This document shows, one piece after another, positions 43,820 through 52,228 of a stretch of DNA of 64,000 bases. The notes below the pieces were generated by a model, which did no database searches, was not told the DNA's origin, and saw only the letters and a program-made list of their open reading frames with translations. Position 1 is the stretch's first letter. Every line of letters starts with the position of its first letter. Origin of the DNA: an uncultured Lachnospiraceae bacterium (GTDB taxonomy: Bacteria > Bacillota > Clostridia > Lachnospirales > Lachnospiraceae). Position numbers and translations under genes: made by a program. Location of the stretch: the NCBI GenBank assembly GCA_947631685.1, contig CANRMI010000005.1:58001-122000 (forward strand). Direction: 5' to 3'.

Positions 43820-43870
43820 TTGACAAAATCGAACAAATGTTTTATTCTGAGAGAAATAGAACATTTGTTC
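43820..43870 (+). promoter_or_regulatory. recA promoter with two LexA (SOS) boxes
   Basis: TTGACA (43820-43825), 17 bases, TATTCT (43843-43848). Box 1, CGAACAAATGTTTT (43830-43843), fills the spacer and fits the Firmicutes LexA consensus CGAACNNNNGTTY. Box 2, GAACATTTGTTC (43859-43870), is a perfect GAAC/GTTC dyad just after the start point. LexA bound here would block polymerase. Confidence 0.88.
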
Positions 43871-43891
43871 CTTGCGAAGGAGATCAGAAAT

Positions 43892-44950
43892 ATGGAAAGA
43901 GATGAGAAATTAAAAGCATTGGACGCCGCGCTGGTACAGATTGAGAAGCAGTACGGCAAGGGAGCCGTAATGAAGCTGGGAGATCCGTCCGTTCAGATGA
44001 ATGTGGAGACCATTCCCACCGGTTCTTTAAGTCTGGATATAGCACTGGGGCTGGGCGGGATTCCCAGAGGAAGGATCGTGGAGATATACGGCCCGGAATC
44101 CAGCGGTAAGACCACCGTTACCCTGCACATGATCGCGGAAGTGCAAAAGCGGGGCGGCATTGCCGGCTTTATTGACGCGGAGCATGCGCTGGATCCGGTA
44201 TATGCCAGAAACATAGGCGTGGATATTGACAACCTTTACATTTCCCAGCCGGACAGCGGGGAGCAGGCCTTAGAGATCACGGAGACCATGGTGCGTTCCG
44301 GTGCCGTGGACATTATTGTAGTGGACTCGGTGGCCGCGCTGGTTCCCAAAGCGGAGATCGAGGGGGATATGGGCGACAGCCATGTGGGCCTGCAGGCCCG
44401 TCTGATGTCCCAGGCGCTGCGGAAGCTGACGGCGGTGATCAGTAAGTCCAACTGCACCGTGGTCTTTATCAACCAGCTGCGTGAGAAGGTGGGCATTATG
44501 TTTGGCAATCCCGAAACGACTACCGGCGGCCGCGCTTTGAAGTTCTATGCGTCGGTACGGTTAGATGTGCGCCGCATTGAGTCGCTGAAGCAGGGGGGAG
44601 AAGTGATCGGCAACAGAACCAGAGTCAAAGTGGTGAAGAATAAGATCGCGCCTCCCTTTAAGGAAGCGGAATTTGATATTATGTTTGGCGAGGGCATCTC
44701 CGGAGTGGGTGATATTCTGGATCTGGCCGCGGAGAACGGCATTATCAATAAGTCCGGCGCATGGTTTGCCTACGAGGGCAACAAGATTGGGCAGGGCAGG
44801 GAGAATGCCAAGCAGTACTTGAAAGACAATCCGGAGGTCTGTGCCGAGATAGAGCATAAGATCAGGGAGCATTTCGGCCTGCTTCGGGAGGAGAAAGCCG
44901 AGGACAAAAAAGAAACGGCGGATGAAAAGCCCGCTGAGAAGAAAGCTTAG
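43892..44950 (+). CDS. recA: Recombinase RecA
   Basis: A 352-residue strand-exchange and SOS co-protease protein. Walker A GPESSGKT is at residues 67-74, the L2 region has [20 protein letters not shown], and the tail is rich in Lys and Glu. The start at [14 protein letters not shown] is chosen on homology and because GAAGGAG precedes it; a longer frame from 43706 would run through the promoter and LexA boxes and is rejected. recX follows 23 bases later. Confidence 0.98.
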   Translation: MERDEKLKALDAALVQIEKQYGKGAVMKLGDPSVQMNVETIPTGSLSLDIALGLGGIPRGRIVEIYGPESSGKTTVTLHMIAEVQKRGGIAGFIDAEHALDPVYARNIGVDIDNLYISQPDSGEQALEITETMVRSGAVDIIVVDSVAALVPKAEIEGDMGDSHVGLQARLMSQALRKLTAVISKSNCTVVFINQLREKVGIMFGNPETTTGGRALKFYASVRLDVRRIESLKQGGEVIGNRTRVKVVKNKIAPPFKEAEFDIMFGEGISGVGDILDLAAENGIINKSGAWFAYEGNKIGQGRENAKQYLKDNPEVCAEIEHKIREHFGLLREEKAEDKKETADEKPAEKKA

Positions 44951-44973
44951 AAAGGTCCGGTTGGAAACGTTTT

Positions 44974-45570
44974 ATGCGTATTACGGAAATTCAGGAATTG
45001 TCTTCTTCCAGAGTGAAAGTGCATACGGACGAGGGACAGACGCTTGCTCTATATAAGGGCGATCTGCGTAAATACGGACTGAAGATGGGAGAAGAACTGC
45101 CAGGGGAATTGCTGGAGGAGGTTTTGCCGAAGCGGGCCAGACTGCGCTGCCTCAATCTTTTGAAAGCCAGGGACTATACTGCGGCGCAGATGAAGGAAAA
45201 GCTGAGGCAGGGCGGGTATCCAGAAGAAATCGCAGAGGAAGCGGTGGCTTACGCCGCTTCCTTTTCCTACATTGACGATCTGCGGTATGCGCAGAATTTT
45301 ATCCATTATAACCATGAACGCAAAAGCAGAAGAAGAATAGAAAATGATCTTTTATCCAAGGGGATTTCCCGGGAAATTCTGGAGGAGGCATGGCGCGGCT
45401 GGGAGGAAAAGGGAAATGCGCAGGATGAAGAGGCGCAGATAGAAAATCTGTTGGCTAAAAAGCATTTTAATGCTTCTTCGGCGGACGAGAAGGAGAAGCG
45501 CAGAATGTACGGATTTTTATTACGGAGGGGCTTTGCGGCCGAGAAAATACAAAGATTTCTTTTTCGTTGA
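44974..45570 (+). CDS. recX: Regulatory protein RecX
   Basis: A 198-residue three-repeat helical protein that modulates RecA filaments. LLKARDYTAAQMKEKLRQGGY near residue 62 and SYIDDLRYAQNFIHYNHERKSRRRIENDLLSKGIS near 97-131 are the RecX repeats. It shares the SOS-regulated transcript with recA. Confidence 0.92.
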   Translation: MRITEIQELSSSRVKVHTDEGQTLALYKGDLRKYGLKMGEELPGELLEEVLPKRARLRCLNLLKARDYTAAQMKEKLRQGGYPEEIAEEAVAYAASFSYIDDLRYAQNFIHYNHERKSRRRIENDLLSKGISREILEEAWRGWEEKGNAQDEEAQIENLLAKKHFNASSADEKEKRRMYGFLLRRGFAAEKIQRFLFR

Positions 45571-45603
45571 ACAAAAATTCGCTTCGCTTGGTATCACTTC
45601 TGC

Positions 45604-45632
45604 TTGACATAACTATTATTTTATTTTAAAAT
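45604..45632 (+). promoter_or_regulatory. Promoter of rny
   Basis: TTGACA (45604-45609), 17 bases of AT-rich spacer, TAAAAT (45627-45632). A further TATAAT at 45673-45678 lacks a good -35 box. Confidence 0.75.
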
Positions 45633-45686
45633 TTAACTGTTGTAAAATGCTTTAGGATGTTTACATACATTCTATAATAGATTTGG

Positions 45687-45720
45687 CATAGTCTCTGACT
45701 ATGTTTTGGCCGCAAGGCCA
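45687..45720 (+). promoter_or_regulatory. Two leader hairpins upstream of rny
   Basis: CATAGTC/GACTATG (45687-45703, loop TCT) and TGGCC/GGCCA with a GCAA tetraloop (45707-45720) stand side by side between the promoter and the ribosome site of rny. They may set mRNA stability, perhaps as an autoregulatory element. No known riboswitch is matched. Confidence 0.5.
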
Positions 45721-45754
45721 TGCACGAAAATTTAATAAGGAGGTGCTCCTGTAC

Positions 45755-47308
45755 ATGACATGGTTGTATGTTTTGGGAGCGGTGGCGGTCACGCTGATCA
45801 TCTCGATTCCGGTGACTTTCGTCTATGCTACGAACCGGCGTAAGAAATACGTGGAGGCTAAGCTGGGCGATGCGGAAACCAAGGCGAGAGAGATTATCGA
45901 TGAAGCTTTGAAGACTGCTGAAGTCAAGAAACGCGAGGCGCTGCTTGAGGTCAAGGAAGAGTCCATTCGTACCAAGAATGAACTGGACAAGGAGATCAAG
46001 GAGAGAAGAGCCGAGGCACAGCGTTATGAAAGACGGGTTCAGCAGAAGGAAGAGAACATCGACAAGAAAGCGGACGCTATCGAACGCAAAGAGGCAAGCT
46101 TGGCGCAGCGGGAAGAGTCCTTGAACAGGATGAAAGACGAAGTGTCTAAGCTGAACGAACAGCGGGTACAGGAACTGGAGAGAATTTCCGGATTAACCTC
46201 TGAACAAGCAAAAGAGTATTTGTTGAAAATTGTTGAAGATGAAGTAAAGCATGAAACGGCCGTGATGATCAAGGAAATGGAGAGTCGGGCCAAGGAAGAA
46301 GCAGACAAGAAAGCCAAGGAGTATGTGGTGAACGCCATTCAGAGATGCGCAGCGGATCATGTTTCTGAAACCACAATCTCCGTTGTCCAGCTTCCGAATG
46401 ATGAGATGAAGGGACGAATCATCGGTAGAGAGGGGCGTAACATCAGAACCTTAGAAACCATGACCGGCGTAGATCTGATCATTGATGATACGCCGGAAGC
46501 CGTTATTCTTTCCGGCTTCGATCCTATCCGTCGAGAAGTGGCGAGAATTGCGCTGGAAAAGCTGATCGTAGATGGGCGTATCCATCCTGCCAGAATTGAA
46601 GAAATGGTAGAGAAGGCGCAGAGAGAAGTAGAAGTAATGATCAAGGAAGAGGGTGAAGCCGCTACCCTGGAGGTAGGCGTACACGGCATTCATCCCGAGC
46701 TTGTGAGATTGCTTGGTAAGATGAAATTCAGGACCAGCTATGGACAGAATGCTTTGAAGCATTCCATTGAAGTGGCACAGCTGTCAGGACTGCTGGCGGC
46801 GGAAATGGGACTGGATGTTCGTCTGGCAAAGAGAGCGGGCCTGCTGCATGATATCGGCAAGGCTGTGGATCACGAAATGGAAGGCTCTCACATCCAGCTG
46901 GGCTCCGAACTTTGCAGAAAGTATAAGGAGAACGCGGTTGTTATCAACGCAGTCGAATCCCACCACGGCGACGTGGAAGCTACATCCCTGATTGCATGTA
47001 TCGTACAAGCTGCCGATACAATATCCGCTGCAAGACCGGGCGCTAGAAGGGAAACATTGGAAACCTACACTAGCAGATTAAGACAATTGGAAGAAATCAC
47101 AAACAATTTCAAAGGTGTTGAAAAATCTTTTGCTATTCAGGCTGGTAGGGAAGTTCGCGTTATGGTAGTTCCTGAGCAGATTTCTGATGCTGACATGGTG
47201 GTTATGGCCAGAGATATTTCCAAGCAGATCGAGGCTGAACTGGAATATCCCGGACAGATCAAGGTCAATGTCATCCGTGAAAGCCGCGTAATTGATTACG
47301 CTAAATAA
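45755..47308 (+). CDS. rny: Ribonuclease Y
   Basis: A 517-residue membrane-anchored endoribonuclease that starts mRNA decay in Firmicutes. Order: an N-terminal membrane helix (residues 4-24), a long Lys/Glu-rich coiled coil to about 195, a KH domain with [15 protein letters not shown] near 213, and an HD domain with LKHSIEVAQ and [14 protein letters not shown] near 335-375. The start at 45755 follows AAGGAGGTG; a longer frame from 45701 begins in the leader hairpins and is rejected. Confidence 0.97.
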   Translation: MTWLYVLGAVAVTLIISIPVTFVYATNRRKKYVEAKLGDAETKAREIIDEALKTAEVKKREALLEVKEESIRTKNELDKEIKERRAEAQRYERRVQQKEENIDKKADAIERKEASLAQREESLNRMKDEVSKLNEQRVQELERISGLTSEQAKEYLLKIVEDEVKHETAVMIKEMESRAKEEADKKAKEYVVNAIQRCAADHVSETTISVVQLPNDEMKGRIIGREGRNIRTLETMTGVDLIIDDTPEAVILSGFDPIRREVARIALEKLIVDGRIHPARIEEMVEKAQREVEVMIKEEGEAATLEVGVHGIHPELVRLLGKMKFRTSYGQNALKHSIEVAQLSGLLAAEMGLDVRLAKRAGLLHDIGKAVDHEMEGSHIQLGSELCRKYKENAVVINAVESHHGDVEATSLIACIVQAADTISAARPGARRETLETYTSRLRQLEEITNNFKGVEKSFAIQAGREVRVMVVPEQISDADMVVMARDISKQIEAELEYPGQIKVNVIRESRVIDYAK

Positions 47309-47323
47309 GACAAAACAAGCTGT

Positions 47324-47370
47324 AAAAAGGCTGTTTACGAACCGGAAGAACGGTTGTAGGCGGCCTTTTT
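47324..47370 (+). terminator. Terminator after rny
   Basis: AAAAAGGC (47324-47331) pairs with GCCTTTTT (47363-47370), with an inner AACCG/CGGTT stem. T-rich sequence follows. Confidence 0.82.
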
Positions 47371-47424
47371 CCCTTGTTTTTTTCTTTTCCGGTTTAAATT
47401 TTTAGCAAAAATCCAAAATGCCCC

Positions 47425-47453
47425 TTGTCTTACAGGATATGTTATAGTAGAAT
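47425..47453 (+). promoter_or_regulatory. Promoter of the aminotransferase gene
   Basis: TTGTCT (47425-47430), 17 bases, TAGAAT (47448-47453). Confidence 0.7.
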
Positions 47454-47512
47454 GAACAGGATAATAAAATGTATGATTGTATACAATGATTCAATCTAAG
47501 GATGGTGGCAAG

Positions 47513-48796
47513 ATGAAATCGTATCAGGAAATGAACAGAGAAGAACTTACGACGCTGCACTCAGAGCTGGAAAAGGCTTATGAAGAAGCCAAGGCAAGAG
47601 GATTGAAGCTGGATATGTCCAGGGGAAAACCTTCTGTCAGCCAGTTGGACATGGTGATGCCTATCATGGACGCACTGGACAGTAAAAGCGTTTTAAAGAC
47701 CGAAGCCGGCGTAGACTGCAGAAATTATGGGCTCATGGACGGCATTCCTGAAGCAAAGGCTTTAATGGGAGAGATGATGGGCGTTCCGGCTGATAAAGTG
47801 ATCGTCTGCGGAAACGCCTCCCTGACGATCATGTATGACACCATATCCCGTTCCATGACGCATGGTGTCTGTGGCAGTACTCCCTGGTGCAGGCTGAATA
47901 AAGTAAAGTTCCTCTGTCCGGTGCCGGGCTATGACAGGCATTTTGCCGTTACCCAGCATTTTGGGATAGAGATGATCAACATTCCCATGACTCCCGCGGG
48001 GCCGGATATGGATCTGGTGGAAAAATATGTCAATGAGGATGCGTCCGTAAAGGGAATCTGGTGCGTGCCCAAATATTCCAATCCCCAGGGTATTACCTAT
48101 TCCGACGAAACCGTAAAACGTTTTGCCGCGCTGAAACCGGCTGCGGAGGATTTCAGGATCTTCTGGGACAACGCCTATGTGATTCATCACCTCTATGAGG
48201 ATAAGCAGGATGAACTCCTGGAAATTTTGAGTGAGTGCGAAAAGGCCGGACATCCGGATATGGTATATGAATTTGTTTCCACCTCCAAGGTGAGCTTTGC
48301 GGGCGGAGGGATCGCGGCAGTAGCGGCTTCCGAAAGGAATCTGGAATTTATCCGTAAGACGCTGACGCTGCAGACCATTGGGTTCGATAAGGTAAACCAG
48401 CTTCGCCATGTAAGATATTTTAAAAATATGGATGGCCTGAAGGCTCAGATGAAGCGTCATGCGGATATTATGCGGCCCAAGTTTGAAGCTGTGCTCTCTA
48501 CTTTGGACAGGGAGTTGGCCGGATTGGGGATTGCGGAATGGACCAGGCCTAACGGCGGTTATTTTATTTCCTTTGAAGCTATGGAGGGATGCGCGAAGAA
48601 GATCGTGGCAAGGTGCAAGGAAGCAGGAATGGTACTCACCGGTGCAGGTGCTACTTTCCCCTACGGAAAGGATCCTAAGGACACCAACATCCGTATTGCT
48701 CCTTCTTTCCCTACTCCGGAGGAAATGGCACAGGCGGCAGAACTTTTTGTACTCTGCGTCAAGTTAGTTAGTATAGAAAAGCTTTTGGAGGCGTGA
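47513..48796 (+). CDS. Aspartate/alanine-type aminotransferase (PLP fold type I)
   Basis: A 427-residue PLP enzyme of the aspartate aminotransferase group separate from AspC. LDMSRGKPSVSQLDMVMPI is the N-terminal family hallmark, CVPKYSNPQGITYSDET near residue 195 is the substrate/cofactor stretch, IFWDNAYVIHHL carries the PLP-contacting Asp, and STSKVSFAGGG near 268 holds the Schiff-base Lys. Likely transfers amino groups between aspartate and 2-oxoglutarate. ATG at 47513 is preferred to 47477 on homology. Confidence 0.87.
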   Translation: MKSYQEMNREELTTLHSELEKAYEEAKARGLKLDMSRGKPSVSQLDMVMPIMDALDSKSVLKTEAGVDCRNYGLMDGIPEAKALMGEMMGVPADKVIVCGNASLTIMYDTISRSMTHGVCGSTPWCRLNKVKFLCPVPGYDRHFAVTQHFGIEMINIPMTPAGPDMDLVEKYVNEDASVKGIWCVPKYSNPQGITYSDETVKRFAALKPAAEDFRIFWDNAYVIHHLYEDKQDELLEILSECEKAGHPDMVYEFVSTSKVSFAGGGIAAVAASERNLEFIRKTLTLQTIGFDKVNQLRHVRYFKNMDGLKAQMKRHADIMRPKFEAVLSTLDRELAGLGIAEWTRPNGGYFISFEAMEGCAKKIVARCKEAGMVLTGAGATFPYGKDPKDTNIRIAPSFPTPEEMAQAAELFVLCVKLVSIEKLLEA

Positions 48797-48799
48797 ACA

Positions 48800-49342
48800 A
48801 TGGCGGAAGAATTTAAACGCTTGAGCAGGGACCTGGTACATAAGGGCGCTATCATCGACTACTATCAGGATACGGTGCAGGTACCCAACGGCAATGTGGT
48901 AAAATGGGATTTTATCGGACACAAGGGAGCAGCGGCGGTCGTACCGGTCAGGGAGGACGGAAAGCTGCTCATGGTAAGGCAGTATCGGAACGCGCTGGAC
49001 CGCTACACCTTGGAAGTGCCGGCAGGGGGGCTCAATTCCGTGGATGAACCCACCAAAGCGGCGGCGGCCAGGGAACTGGAAGAGGAGACCGGGTACTGCT
49101 GCAGGGAGCCAGAACTGCTCATCAGCATCCGCACCACAGTGGCTTTCTGCAATGAAAAAATTGATATTTATGTGGCGAGAAATCTGGAAAAAGGACATCA
49201 GCATCTGGACGAGGATGAGTTTATCAATGTGGAAGCCTATACGGTGGACGAACTGATGGATAAGATTTACGACTGTACCATCCAGGACGCCAAGACCATC
49301 TGCGCCATTATGGCCTATGCCCATAAGTATCTGGGAAAATAG
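48800..49342 (+). CDS. Nudix hydrolase, ADP-ribose pyrophosphatase type
   Basis: A 180-residue Nudix protein. The Nudix box runs from GGLNSVDEPTKAAAARELEEE to TGY at about residues 75-98, with the REL-EE catalytic glutamates. Upstream VVPVREDGKLLMVRQYRNAL and the layout match ADP-ribose pyrophosphatases (NudF). It starts 3 bases after the aminotransferase gene and is followed by spoIIM, as in many clostridia. Confidence 0.9.
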   Translation: MAEEFKRLSRDLVHKGAIIDYYQDTVQVPNGNVVKWDFIGHKGAAAVVPVREDGKLLMVRQYRNALDRYTLEVPAGGLNSVDEPTKAAAARELEEETGYCCREPELLISIRTTVAFCNEKIDIYVARNLEKGHQHLDEDEFINVEAYTVDELMDKIYDCTIQDAKTICAIMAYAHKYLGK

Positions 49343-49412
49343 GAAGGCCTGTCATAAAAGTCGGCCGCGTCGTCATAGAATAGAGCAAGACTTTAAGATC
49401 CAGAGGACGCGG

Positions 49413-50039
49413 ATGGGCAGATTGGGACGATCCAAAACCAGACAGGGGCGTATTCTGTCAGGAATCATCGTATTGGGATTCCTTTCAGGGCTTTTATTTA
49501 TGCATGCAGGAAAAAAGGTATTGCTGGAAAATACGGGGCTGTTGAGCGAAAATTTGTTATACGCCGTAAAATACGCGCCGGTGGACAGCAATGCTTTTTT
49601 TCTTTACGTACTGCAGAAAAGGCTGGGATACGCGCTGATCCTGGCGGTCCTCTCTACCACCTGGCTGGGGCTTGCGGCGGTCTGGACCTGTGCCGCATGG
49701 CTGGGACTTTCTTTCGGAATGCTGGTTATGGCTTCTCTGCTGCGGTATGGCCTGAAAGGAATCCTGCTGATAGCTGTGGGAGTATTTCCCCAGGCGTTTG
49801 TATATTTTCCGGCGGCCATTCTGCTGCTGCGCTGGAGTTATGAATTCTGCCTGTCCATTTATTTCCCGGAGAAACTGCAGGAGAGCGGGGGACTGCATGG
49901 GGATAAGAGCGGAAAATATGTACTGATCCGTCAGAAAGGGGTAAAATTTATCCTGCTTTTGGGAGTTGTCATAATCGGGTGCCTGCTGGAAAGTTATGTC
50001 AACCCAACCCTGATGCTGAATTTGTTAAAAATATTTTAA
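49413..50039 (+). CDS. spoIIM: Stage II sporulation protein M family
   Basis: A 208-residue membrane protein with about five helices. SpoIIM joins SpoIID and SpoIIP in peptidoglycan removal during engulfment. The N-terminal ILSGIIVLGFLSGLLFM helix, LGLAAVWTCAAWLGLSFGM and ILLIAVGVFPQAFVYFPAA fit the family. The ATG at 49413 follows AGAGGA; a longer frame from 49317 overlaps the Nudix gene. Its order, Nudix-spoIIM-xerD, supports the call. Confidence 0.85.
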   Translation: MGRLGRSKTRQGRILSGIIVLGFLSGLLFMHAGKKVLLENTGLLSENLLYAVKYAPVDSNAFFLYVLQKRLGYALILAVLSTTWLGLAAVWTCAAWLGLSFGMLVMASLLRYGLKGILLIAVGVFPQAFVYFPAAILLLRWSYEFCLSIYFPEKLQESGGLHGDKSGKYVLIRQKGVKFILLLGVVIIGCLLESYVNPTLMLNLLKIF

Positions 50040-50066
50040 ATTGTTAAGGTTTTTTAAAATAAAGAA

Positions 50067-50095
50067 TTGCTTTTCTGTTTTTTTCTGCGTATAAT
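50067..50095 (+). promoter_or_regulatory. Promoter of xerD
   Basis: TTGCTT (50067-50072), 17 bases, TATAAT (50090-50095). Confidence 0.85.
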
Positions 50096-50151
50096 AAAAT
50101 CCTAGCGACATAAAATCGGCAATACCGGTGTAAAAAGGGAATGTTTATTAC

Positions 50152-51036
50152 ATGGAAAAAGAAATAGAGGCTTTTATCAGTTATTTACATAATGTAAAGA
50201 AAAAATCGGAAAACACGTGTATGTCCTATAAGCGGGATCTGTACAAGCTGGAGAATTTTCTGGAAGAAAACGGAGTCACACAGGTCAAGGATATTTCCGC
50301 GACCAATCTCAATTCCTATGTGCTTTATCTGGAGAGAAACCGTTTCGCACCCTCCACGATCTCCAGAAATATTGCTGCCGTGAAGGCCTTTTACCATTTC
50401 CTGCTCAGGGAGCATATGGTGGACGAGGATGTGTCAGAGAACCTGAAGGCTCCTAAGGTAGAGAAGAAGCTGCCGGAGATCATGCCCGTAGCCGATGTGG
50501 AAAAGCTCTTGTCCCAGCCTGAAGGTAATACCCCTAAGATACTGCGGGACAAGGCCATGCTGGAACTTCTGTACGCCACGGGGATAAGGGTATCGGAACT
50601 GATCTCCTTGAAGCTGGCGGACATAAATCTGAAAATGGGTTTTGTGGTCTGCAGGGACAATGGCAGGGAAAGAGCCATACCCTTTGGCAGTACGGCCCGG
50701 AATGCCCTGATGGATTATCTGGAGCATGCCAGGGATTCCATGGTCCTCTCGGACGAGGAAGAGGTTTTGTTTGTAAACTGCGCGGGAGAGCCTATGAGCA
50801 GGCAGGGATTTTGGAAACTGTTAAAGTCCTACGCCGCGAAGGCAGGCATTCCTTATGAGATCACTCCCCATACTATCCGGCATTCCTTTGCGGCTCATCT
50901 GGTAGAAAACGGAGCGGATCTGCGCAGTGTGCAGGAGATGCTGGGGCATTCCGATATTTCCACTACCCAGATATACGCGGGGAGGACCCGCAACCGGATC
51001 AGAGAGGTATACGCGCAGGCTCACCCGAGAGGGTGA
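50152..51036 (+). CDS. xerD: Tyrosine recombinase XerD
   Basis: A 294-residue site-specific recombinase that resolves chromosome dimers at dif with XerC or alone. The N-terminal SAM-like DNA-binding domain spans residues 1-90. Catalytic residues: Arg in ATGIRVSELISL near 146, His and Arg in HTIRHSFAAHL near 241-244, His in LGHSDIS near 267 and Tyr in TTQIYAGRTR near 276. Its last codons and stop lie inside the first unit of a hairpin repeat array, so the tail AQAHPRG is repeat-coded. No dif site is evident. Confidence 0.93.
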   Translation: MEKEIEAFISYLHNVKKKSENTCMSYKRDLYKLENFLEENGVTQVKDISATNLNSYVLYLERNRFAPSTISRNIAAVKAFYHFLLREHMVDEDVSENLKAPKVEKKLPEIMPVADVEKLLSQPEGNTPKILRDKAMLELLYATGIRVSELISLKLADINLKMGFVVCRDNGRERAIPFGSTARNALMDYLEHARDSMVLSDEEEVLFVNCAGEPMSRQGFWKLLKSYAAKAGIPYEITPHTIRHSFAAHLVENGADLRSVQEMLGHSDISTTQIYAGRTRNRIREVYAQAHPRG

Positions 51037-51129
51037 GCCTTCTCATCCGAGAGGGTGAGCCTTCTCATCCGAGAGGGTGAGCCTTCTCATCCGAGAGGGT
51101 GAGCCTTTTCGCCCGAGAGGGTGAGCCTG
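51017..51129 (+). repeat. Five-unit 22-base hairpin repeat array after xerD
   Basis: The unit CCGAGAGGGTGAGCCTTCTC begins at 51025, 51047, 51069, 51091 and 51113, exactly 22 bases apart. Each unit folds: the first as a perfect 10-base-pair stem (51017-51026 with 51031-51040) capped by GAGA, the rest as about 7-base-pair stems with the same GAGA tetraloop. The first looks like a terminator derived from the xerD end; the rest appear to be duplicates. Confidence 0.92.
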
Positions 51130-51164
51130 CATATTTTATCAGATGTACGAATTAACGATAATGA

Positions 51165-51193
51165 TTGCACACCCAGAAGAACTCTGCTATAAT
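51165..51193 (+). promoter_or_regulatory. Promoter of the Rpn-like gene
   Basis: TTGCAC (51165-51170), 17 bases, TATAAT (51188-51193). Confidence 0.82.
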
Positions 51194-51236
51194 GATCTTA
51201 CGGGAATCCTTCTATGCCATAGGACAAGGAGTGAAT

Positions 51237-52124
51237 ATGGCACAGAAACAATTTCAGGATTTACATTTAAAAGACGCCTTTCTGTTTGGAGCAGTAATGG
51301 AAGATGCGGAAATATGCAGAATGACGCTGCAGGTGCTTTTAAGCCGGAAGGTGGATAAGGTAACCGTTCATGTGGAGCATACGCTGTTATATCACCCTGC
51401 TTCCAGAGGGATCCGGCTGGATGTCTATGCGGTAGATGAAAGCGGCACCAATTACAACGTGGAGATGCAGAACCGCAATTACGGGAATCTGCCGTGGAGA
51501 AGCCGTTATCATCAGGCCGGAATGGATATGACGACTCTTTCCCAGGGAATGGATTTTAAAGAATTAAAGCCCAGCTATGTAATCTTTATCTGTACTTTTG
51601 ATCCATTCGGGGAAGGACTCTACCGCTATACCTTTGAAAACAGATGCAGGGAAAAGGATATACGGCTGGGGGACGAGGCGGTCCGGATCTTTTTAAATAC
51701 CAAAGGCAGGAATGCCAATGAGGTACCTGCGGAATTGGTGCATTTTCTGCAGTATGTAGAAGAGAGTACGCCGGAATGCGCAGAAGTCCTGCAGGATGTT
51801 ACGGTAGACAGGCTTCAGGAAAGAATAACGGACTTAAAACGAAGCAGAAGCTGGGAGGTGCGGTATATGTCAATGGAAGAATGGCTGATGGAATGGGCAG
51901 AGGAAGAGGTCGAGGAAGGCCGCCAGAAAGGACTGCGGGAGGGTCGTCAGAAAGGACTGCGGGAAGGCCGTCAGGAAGGACTGCAGGAAGGCCGTCAGGA
52001 AGGGCAAAACCGTCTGCTGAAACTCATGAACAGTATGGTGGAAGCGGGTGAGGCCGAACAGCTGCCAAGACTTTCCAGGGAACCGGCTTTTTTACAGGAA
52101 ATGCTCAAGAAATACCAACTATAA
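51237..52124 (+). CDS. Rpn/PD-(D/E)XK-family nuclease (putative transposase family)
   Basis: A 295-residue protein. The N-terminal FQDLHLKDAFLFGAVMED, the nuclease core RLDVYAVDESGTNYNVEMQ (Asp, then Glu-x-Gln, about residues 61-79) and RSRYHQAGMD match the Rpn/PDDEXK group found in many copies in gut clostridia. E. coli Rpn proteins are DNA endonucleases that promote RecA-independent recombination. Residues 224-260 are a charged 8-residue repeat (GRQKGLRE type) coded by 24-base units. ATG at 51237 follows AAGGAG; a longer frame from 51165 begins in the promoter. Confidence 0.82.
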   Translation: MAQKQFQDLHLKDAFLFGAVMEDAEICRMTLQVLLSRKVDKVTVHVEHTLLYHPASRGIRLDVYAVDESGTNYNVEMQNRNYGNLPWRSRYHQAGMDMTTLSQGMDFKELKPSYVIFICTFDPFGEGLYRYTFENRCREKDIRLGDEAVRIFLNTKGRNANEVPAELVHFLQYVEESTPECAEVLQDVTVDRLQERITDLKRSRSWEVRYMSMEEWLMEWAEEEVEEGRQKGLREGRQKGLREGRQEGLQEGRQEGQNRLLKLMNSMVEAGEAEQLPRLSREPAFLQEMLKKYQL

Positions 52125-52144
52125 TTTCAGATTATTCTAATCAA

Positions 52145-52169
52145 AAAGCAGGCATTCTCAGCCTGCTTT
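52145..52169. terminator. Bidirectional terminator between the Rpn and DAHP synthase genes
   Basis: AAAGCAGGC (52145-52153) pairs with GCCTGCTTT (52161-52169), loop ATTCTCA. The T-run is clear on the minus strand, so it mainly serves the convergent DAHP synthase gene. Confidence 0.8.
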
Positions 52170-52228
52170 GAAAACAATCCCATTATAAATTATAATATGA
52201 TAAATATGGCAGGGGATTCCCGTATTTA

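Noticed and set aside
43706..43891. 62-residue N-terminal extension of RecA
   Set aside because: It would be translated from upstream of the recA promoter and through both LexA boxes; homology starts at 43892.
51017..51129. CRISPR array
   Set aside because: Units are contiguous, 22 bases apart, with no unique spacers and no cas genes nearby.
50152..52124. Integrative element marked by a tyrosine recombinase
   Set aside because: The recombinase is a chromosomal XerD in conserved order with spoIIM; no att sites, no mobile genes and no shift in base composition.
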